A stretch of DNA of 64,000 nucleotides from Bubalus kerabau. Lineage: Eukaryota; Chordata; Mammalia; Artiodactyla; Bovidae. The position numbers and the translations under genes are program-made. The notes beneath the pieces were generated by a model that searched no databases, had not been told where the DNA came from, and saw only the letters and a list, made by a program, of their open reading frames with translations. Below are positions 61,101 to 64,000 of this stretch, piece after piece. The stretch lies in contig NC_073627.1 in assembly GCF_029407905.1 (NCBI RefSeq), positions 136,165,697 through 136,229,696 of the forward strand. The letters are read 5' to 3'. Numbering within the stretch: the stretch's first letter is position 1; each line of letters begins with the position of its first letter.

Positions 61101-63637
61101 ATATTTCATTATTATCCTCTTAAATATTTATTTTTGACTGCACTGGGTCTTCATTGCTGCGACTGGGCTTTCTCTAGTTGCAGCAAGTGAGACTACACTT
61201 TCTAGTTGTGGTCCATGGGCTTCTCCTTGTGATGGCTTCTCTTGTTGCAGAGCACGGAGTCTAGAGTGCTCGGGCTTCAGTAGTTGAGGTGCATGAGCTT
61301 AGTTGCCCCGAGGCATGTGGTGTCTTCCCAGACTAGGGATTGAACCTATGTTTGTTATTATCCTCTTAATGTCAGTTCAGTTCAGAGGCTCAGTTGTGTC
61401 CGACTCTTTGCGACCCCATGAACCGCAGCACTCCAGGCCTCCCTGTCCATCACCAACTCCTGGAGTCCACCCAAACCCTTGTCCATTGAGTCAGTGATGC
61501 CATCCAGCTATCTCATCCTCTGTCGTCTCCTTCTCCTCCTGCCCTCAATGTTTCCCAGAATCAGGGTCTTTTCCAATGAGTCAGCTCTTTGCATCACGTG
61601 GCCAAGGTATTGGAGTTTCAGCTTCAACATCAGTCCTTCCGATGAACACCCAGGACTGATCTCCTTTAGGATGGAATGGTTGGATCTCCTCGCAGTCCAC
61701 GGGACTCTCAAGAGTCTTCTCCAACACCACAGTTCAAAAGCATCAATTCTTCAGCACTCAGCTTTCTTTATAGTTCAGCTCTCACATCCATACATGACCA
61801 CTGGAAAAACCATAGCCTTGACTAGACAGACCTTTGTCGGCAAAGTAATGTCTCTGCTTTTTAATATGCTGTCTAGGATGGTCATAACTTTCCTTCCAAG
61901 GAGTAAGCGTCTTTTAATTTCATGGCTGCAGTCACCATCTGCAGTGATTTTGGAGCCCCCAAGTCAGCCACTGTTTCCCCATCTATGTGCCATGAAGTGT
62001 TGGGATCGGATACCATGATCTTAGTTTTCTGAATGTTGAGCTTTAAGCCAACTTTTTCACTCTCCACTTTCACTTTCATCACTTTTTAGTTCCTCTTTAC
62101 TTTCTGCCATAAGGGTGGTGTCATCTGCATATCTGAGGTTACTGATATTTCTCCCGGCAATCTTGATTCCAGCTTGTGCTTCCTCCAGCCCAGCATTTCT
62201 CATGATGTATTCTGCATATAAGTTAAATAAGCAGGGTGACAATATACAGCCTTGACATACTCCTTTTCCTATTTGGAACCAGTCTGTTGTTCCATGTCCA
62301 GTTCTAACTGTTGCTTCCTGACCTGCAGATAGATTTCTCAGGAGGCAGGTCAGGTGGTCTGGTATTCCCATCTCTTTCAGAATTTTCCACAGTTTATTGT
62401 GATCCAAAGTAATGTCCTTTCCTTCATTCCTGACATTGATAATCTCTGTCTTTTCTTATTCTGGCTAGAAATTGGTTAATTTTATGGATCTTTTCAAAGA
62501 ACCAACTTTCGATTTCATTGATTTTTCTCTACTTTTGTTTTCAATTTCATTGATTTCTGCCTCTTCATTATTTCCTTTATTCAGCTTGTGTTAAGTTCTT
62601 TTTCTAGTTTATTTGAGTGGTAGTTCAGATTATTGATCTGAAACCTTTTTCTCCTAAATGTAAACATTTAATGCTATAAATTCCTCTCTAAGCATAGCTT
62701 TTACCTACAACCCACAGATGTTGATATTTTGTTTTTTTTTTTTTTTTTTCATTCAGCTCAGACTATTGTCATTTCTTTTGTGGCTTCCTCTTTGACCCAT
62801 CGATTGAGTCGTCTATTTCAGGCTCTTTATCTCATAGGCATCAATAGACCTCCTCTATCCTTAAAACGATGTCCCTGATCCTGAAGTTCCACAAGTATAT
62901 ACAGTATTGCATATCATCAGTCATTTACATCTTGAAATGCCGGAAGTGTTACTCAGTCGTGTTCAACTCTTTGCGACCCCATGGACTGTTGCCCCACCAG
63001 GCAATCATCTGAGCCACCAAGGAAGTTCTTATATCTTAGTATGAACTAGTTTATTAGCATCTTGATTTTTCTGAGTAGGATGAAGCGACGAGAGCATGGG
63101 GACCCTGGGCACATGGTGGGGTAAAAGTGGAGGGGGAGGAGGGACACTTGATTCTAAGCAGTGGTGAAATGGTAGATCCTCACTTTTAGAACAGGCTACC
63201 AGGAGTTCCCTGCTCCTTGGTACCTCTCATATCCTTCTGTGCCCCAATGTAAACTCTCTCCTGTTTTCACGACCATTGTCCACTCTAATAGTGCCCACTC
63301 CACATAACCTCTGGTGCAAATTCTTCCTCCAGAAGCATTCTGGGACTGACTACCCCGTGCCCTGTGCTCACTGCTGGCTCCCCCAGGCTTGTGTTTGGTT
63401 TCTGTCTCCACTCTGGTCTGGGGACAGACCTTGCTCATATTGCTTCCGCAGGAGCCCAGGTCTGTGCCCAGTTGATACCCAAGCTGAATCGCATGTCCTC
63501 TCTTCCTCCAGGTGCTGCCAGCTGATGAGATTCCCAAGCCCATCAAGCCTCCAACCTACCAGGTGCTGGAGTATGGAGAAGCCGTGGCCCAGTACAACTT
63601 CAAGGGGGATCTGGAGGTGGAGCTTTCCTTCAGAAAA
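46788..63637 (+). CDS. SORBS3: Vinexin (sorbin and SH3 domain-containing 3), alpha form, 16 exons, incomplete at 3' end
   Basis: Adaptor of focal adhesions and cell junctions that binds vinculin and links it to signalling and actin proteins. Sixteen exons, 46788-63637, join with matching phases into 482 codons. They start MQAPPHSLPAGLSLDDFIPG. The SoHo core (SPRDWYRRMFKQI, then LQLDWTFEE) lies at about residues 140-170, followed by a proline-rich linker, an acidic/coiled stretch (LLERELAKLSAELDKDLRAI) and SH3-1 (ARLKFDFQAQSPKELTLKKG ... GRLGIFPANYVEV). SH3-2 begins (GEAVAQYNFKGDLEVELSFR) and is cut by the window edge. The remainder of SH3-2 and SH3-3 lies to the right. Human vinexin alpha is recalled as 671 residues, so about 190 are missing. 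The start was chosen by match to the known N-terminus, with A at -3. Confidence 0.95.
47120..47237 (+). CDS. SORBS3: SORBS3 coding exon 2
   Basis: The 118-nt exon lies between CCCGACAG and GGTGGGTC. It encodes VPVIRNGGSNTLNFQFHDPA then PRTVCNGYFQPRRDASRHP, conserved in vinexin alpha. It ends one base into the following Asp codon. Confidence 0.93.
47238..48699 (+). other. SORBS3: SORBS3 intron
   Basis: Intron of 1.46 kb with no classified repeat. Acceptor TCCACAG at 48693-48699. Confidence 0.6.
48700..48893 (+). CDS. SORBS3: SORBS3 coding exon 3
   Basis: The 194-nt exon encodes DPAWYQTWPGPGSRPPGNQK, SATWTKDSKRRDKRWVKYEG and VGPVDESGMPIAPRS. It leads directly into the SoHo region. Donor TCT|GTGAGT. 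Confidence 0.95.
49454..51092 (-). mobile_element. 5'-truncated BovB LINE, antisense, with 8-bp target-site duplication
   Basis: A copy of 1.64 kb carries the 3' half of BovB. It has a 277-codon reverse-transcriptase frame (50169-51002) with RYADDTTLMAE, a frame-shifted C-terminal part, and an AGATC-repeat tail at 49454-49478. Perfect duplications CAGGTGAG flank it (49446-49453 and 51093-51100). It lies in a SORBS3 intron opposite to the gene. Confidence 0.95.
50169..51002 (-). pseudogene. BovB reverse-transcriptase fragment
   Basis: An open frame of 277 codons spans most of the reverse transcriptase: NKASGGDGIP, QAGFRKGRGTRDQ, FIDYAKAFDCVDHNKLWKIL, VRQGCILSPCLFNLYAEY and RYADDTTLMAE, the last being the catalytic YADD box. 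The endonuclease is absent through 5' truncation, and the thumb region is out of frame, so it is non-functional. Confidence 0.92.
51300..51419 (-). mobile_element. CHR-type SINE, antisense
   Basis: GGCCATGCCACATGGGATCT through CACTGGACCACCAGGGAAGA, the complement of the CHR head. Confidence 0.88.
51594..51657 (+). CDS. SORBS3: SORBS3 coding exon 4, SoHo core
   Basis: The 64-nt exon lies between TCCCAG and GGTGAGAC. It encodes SVDSPRDWYRRMFKQIHCKM P, the centre of the sorbin-homology region. Human vinexin is recalled with QQIHRKMP. Confidence 0.95.
52762..52957 (-). mobile_element. Bov-tA SINE, antisense
   Basis: GATGTTTGACTCTTTAGTGA through TTTACCACTGAGCCACTGGG, complete but lacking a clear duplication. 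Confidence 0.9.
53455..53645 (-). mobile_element. Bov-tA SINE, antisense, with 11-bp target-site duplication
   Basis: A complete reverse-orientation element is flanked by CTTATGGCCAG at 53444-53454 and 53646-53656. Confidence 0.94.
54242..54280 (+). CDS. SORBS3: SORBS3 coding exon 5
   Basis: The 39-nt exon lies between ACCCTAG and GTGAAGGC. It encodes DLQLDWTFEEAPK, the end of the SoHo motif. Confidence 0.93.
54742..54835 (+). CDS. SORBS3: SORBS3 coding exon 6, variable linker
   Basis: The 94-nt exon lies between CTTTCAG and GGTAAGCC. It encodes VDSSCATSSDSRHPGPQQRP then PARPNQMSPLSG. The phases of both boundaries match the neighbours. The sequence is much less conserved than the flanking exons, as expected for a proline/serine-rich linker. 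Confidence 0.85.
55494..55585 (+). mobile_element. Truncated BovA fragment with 9-bp target-site duplication
   Basis: It begins at TTGCCTGGAAAATTCCATGG and ends in a CACGCACGTGCACC tail. It is flanked by TCTGGATTC at 55485-55493 and 55586-55594, showing that the truncated piece inserted as such. Confidence 0.85.
55754..56024 (-). mobile_element. BovB 3' fragment, antisense, with 10-bp target-site duplication
   Basis: The last ~270 bp of BovB (GTTGTTGTTGGTGTTCAGTT to GGAGCTGCAGCTTCAGCATC) are flanked by ATTATGACTA at 55744-55753 and 56025-56034. Confidence 0.92.
56871..56961 (+). CDS. SORBS3: SORBS3 coding exon 7
   Basis: The 91-nt exon completes the split Gly codon, then encodes RSWDVSEESLRSTFSCSPGA and PSSLHQTSKQ. 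Donor CAG|GTAGCT. RSW-hydrophilic-RSTF is shared with the human linker as I recall it. Confidence 0.9.
57056..57103 (+). mobile_element. Very short BovA 3' fragment
   Basis: TATAGTCCATGGGGTTGCAA to GGACACAACTGAGCGACTTT, the terminal part only. Confidence 0.8.
57289..57375 (+). CDS. SORBS3: SORBS3 coding exon 8
   Basis: The 87-nt exon lies between CATGCAG and GTGTGTGG. It encodes VLRRQEKADNVWTEESWNQF then LQELETGQK, a well-conserved segment of vinexin. Confidence 0.95.
57471..57524 (+). CDS. SORBS3: SORBS3 coding exon 9
   Basis: The 54-nt exon lies between CTCTTAG and GTGCGTAC. It encodes PKKPLVDDPVEKPSQPIE, a proline-rich segment. Confidence 0.95.
57710..57924 (-). mobile_element. Bov-tA SINE, antisense, with 11-bp target-site duplication
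   Basis: A complete element lies between perfect copies of CTGGCATACAG at 57699-57709 and 57925-57935. Confidence 0.94.
58110..58137. repeat. (GT)n microsatellite
   Basis: About 13-14 uninterrupted GT units in a SORBS3 intron. Confidence 0.95.
58545..58631 (+). CDS. SORBS3: SORBS3 coding exon 10, charged helix
   Basis: The 87-nt exon lies between CCCCCAG and GTACCGGC. It encodes VLLERELAKLSAELDKDLRA then IETGQPSPK, with a leucine-spaced charged pattern likely to form a helix. Confidence 0.95.
59089..59129 (+). CDS. SORBS3: SORBS3 coding exon 11, inside the CpG-rich tract
   Basis: The 41-nt exon lies between CCGCACAG and GGTGAGTG. It encodes KAPRRSQEPRPPA and the first two bases of an Arg codon completed at 59591. 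Human vinexin has a similar proline-rich stretch. Confidence 0.88.
59343..59378. repeat. C-rich low-complexity run
   Basis: Runs of five to nine C separated by single A residues. On the opposite strand this gives G-tracts able in principle to form a G-quadruplex. Confidence 0.9.
59591..59724 (+). CDS. SORBS3: SORBS3 coding exon 12, contains vinexin beta start
   Basis: The 134-nt exon lies between TGCGCAG and GGTGAGAA. It encodes PASAWSSSSPNALYPSSSLS PHR, then MADGGSPFLGRRDFVYPSST R. The internal Met at 59661 begins the known beta sequence and has a strong context (A at -3, G at +4). Confidence 0.95.
59661..63637 (+). CDS. SORBS3: Vinexin beta isoform reading (shared 3' exons), incomplete
   Basis: The short isoform starts MADGGSPFLGRRDFVYPSST in the middle of exon 59591-59724 and uses the same downstream exons: 59936-59988, 60116-60162, 60325-60439 and 63512-63637. 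That gives 135 codons before the window ends, out of about 329 recalled for human beta. It lacks the SoHo region and consists mainly of the three SH3 domains, so it would bind SH3 ligands without the SoHo partners. Its own first exon and promoter are inferred to lie in the CpG-rich tract at 58850-59460. Confidence 0.8.
59936..59988 (+). CDS. SORBS3: SORBS3 coding exon 13
   Basis: The 53-nt exon lies between TCCACAG and GTAAGGGG. It encodes DPSASDPGGSPARKEEKK. Confidence 0.94.
60116..60162 (+). CDS. SORBS3: SORBS3 coding exon 14, start of SH3-1
   Basis: The 47-nt exon lies between GCCCAG and GTAAGTAC. It encodes RKAARLKFDFQAQSP and two bases of Lys. ARLKFDF is the ALYDF-type first strand of an SH3 domain. 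Confidence 0.95.
60325..60439 (+). CDS. SORBS3: SORBS3 coding exon 15, body of SH3-1
   Basis: The 115-nt exon lies between CTTCAG and GTGAGTGG. It encodes ELTLKKGDIVYIHKEVDKNW then LEGEHHGRLGIFPANYVE. The second W position of many SH3 domains is represented by the NW pair, and GIFPANYVE is the typical end motif. Confidence 0.96.
61124..61354 (-). mobile_element. CHR-type SINE, antisense, with 15-bp target-site duplication
   Basis: ATATTTATTTTTGACTGCAC through GACTAGGGATTGAACCTATG, a long CHR copy in reverse. It is flanked by TTATTATCCTCTTAA at 61109-61123 and 61355-61369, both within the L1. Confidence 0.92.
61374..62409 (-). mobile_element. 5'-truncated BovB LINE, antisense, with 7-bp target-site duplication
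   Basis: BovB 3' part of about 1 kb: reverse-transcriptase end with RYADDTTLMAE (62057-62407), broken C-terminal frame and tail AGTTCAGTTCAG. It is flanked by TAATGTC at 61367-61373 and 62410-62416. It overlaps by three bases the right-hand duplication of the CHR SINE, so it landed next to that SINE. Confidence 0.9.
62941..63030 (-). mobile_element. Internally deleted Bov-tA SINE, antisense
   Basis: TTACTCAGTCGTGTTCAACT and CCCATGGACTGTTGCCCCAC run directly into the tRNA-head complement CATCTGAGCCACCAAGGAAG. The middle part is missing. Confidence 0.82.
63512..63637 (+). CDS. SORBS3: SORBS3 coding exon 16, end of SH3-1 linker and start of SH3-2
   Basis: The 126-nt exon lies between CCTCCAG and GTACGCTT. 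It encodes VLPADEIPKPIKPPTYQVLE, then YGEAVAQYNFKGDLEVELSF RK. AVAQYNF is the ALYDF-type strand of the second SH3 domain. It ends in phase 0. The next exon is outside the window. Confidence 0.95.
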
Positions 63638-63818
63638 GTACGCTTGGCCAGGGGGAAAGGGGGGTGGGGCAGGGTAAGGGCAGCTGAAGACACAGGTAAA
63701 TGTGTGCAGTAAAAATATTCTTTAAAAAAAAATCAGATATACCTATTTTCACTAGTGTTTCAGATTTTTATTCTCCATCTCTTTGGATATATTTCCCTTA
63801 ATTGTGCCCATTTTAATA

Positions 63819-64000
63819 TTTATTTATTTATTTACTTTTATTATTATTTTTTGCTGCATAGGCTCTTTGTTGCGGCACGCAGGCTTCTGTTACAGCACGT
63901 GGGTTCTAGAGCATGTAGGCTCAGTAGTTGTGGCGCTTAGGCTCTCTAGTTGTGGCGCTTAGGCTCTCTGGTTGTGGTATGGGGGCTTAGTTGCCCCACG
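63819..64000 (-). mobile_element. CHR-type SINE, antisense, cut by the window edge
   Basis: A TTATTTATTTATTTA start is followed by TTGCGGCACGCAGGCTTCTG and GGCTTAGTTGCCCCACG, the reverse of the CHR body. A 24-bp unit (TAGTTGTGGCGCTTAGGCTC) is repeated within it. Confidence 0.9.

Larger units (their letters stand above)
61060..62830 (-). mobile_element. Antisense old L1 fragment, split by two later insertions
   Basis: The outer pieces (about 61060-61123 and 62410-62830) are continuous in reverse-strand L1 ORF2: TTATTATCCTCTTAATGTC continues into CCTTTCCTTCATTCCTGACA and on to AAAGAACCAACTTTCGATTT. Between them sit a CHR SINE and a BovB. A run of 18 T lies near 62732-62750. Confidence 0.8.
60440..63511 (+). 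other. SORBS3: SORBS3 intron with nested L1/CHR/BovB stack
   Basis: Intron of 3.1 kb. Insertions from 61060 to 63030 are listed separately. The 60440-61050 and 63031-63511 parts show no other recognised feature. Acceptor CCTCCAG at 63505-63511. Confidence 0.7.

Overview
The window is mammalian nuclear DNA from a ruminant, most likely cattle or a close bovid. It holds BovB (RTE-clade) LINEs, many BovB/tRNA-derived Bov-tA and BovA SINEs, CHR-type tRNA-derived SINEs, bovid-type L1 3' ends and a ruminant-type mariner hairpin. All protein-coding genes are split into small exons with GT/AG boundaries. No bacterial, viral or plasmid gene organisation is present.

Two protein genes lie on the + strand. 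Positions 1-28035 hold the 3' half of PPP3CC, the gamma catalytic subunit of calcineurin. Eight coding exons (1785-27749) encode the end of the phosphatase domain, the calcineurin-B-binding helix, the calmodulin-binding segment, a 30-nt cassette exon and the autoinhibitory tail. They are followed by a 3' UTR with a poly(A) signal at 28013. About 15 kb of repeat-rich intergenic DNA follows. Positions 43.3-64 kb hold SORBS3 (vinexin), running off the right edge: a CpG-island promoter region, then 16 in-phase coding exons (46788-63637, 482 codons). These encode the SoHo region, the proline-rich linker, the first SH3 domain and the start of the second. The recalled start of the short isoform, vinexin beta, is the in-frame ATG at 59661. 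A second CpG-rich tract ends about 200 bp upstream of it and is a good candidate internal promoter. The order PPP3CC-SORBS3 matches the gene order I recall for human 8p21.3.

Repeats fill most of the rest. The 11.8-kb PPP3CC intron (6854-18692) holds one old sense-strand L1 (about 9640-16480) interrupted by at least seven younger insertions. The intergenic region carries a near full-length but broken antisense BovB (33669-37285) with a GC-rich repeated head, and an antisense LTR-like sequence inside an L1 tail. SORBS3 introns carry two truncated BovB copies with target-site duplications, a nested L1/CHR/BovB stack at 61-63 kb, and several SINEs with perfect duplications.

The two genes act in different systems: Ca2+/calmodulin-dependent phosphatase signalling, and focal-adhesion/cytoskeletal scaffolding. 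Nothing in the sequence shows that they cooperate. I found no undescribed multi-gene system. The most interesting points are the bovid-specific-looking C-terminus of PPP3CC, the internal SORBS3 promoter candidate, a mariner hairpin able to form a microRNA-like stem, an inverted pair of mariner transposase fossils, and a 48-bp retrotransposed fragment with a perfect 16-bp target-site duplication.
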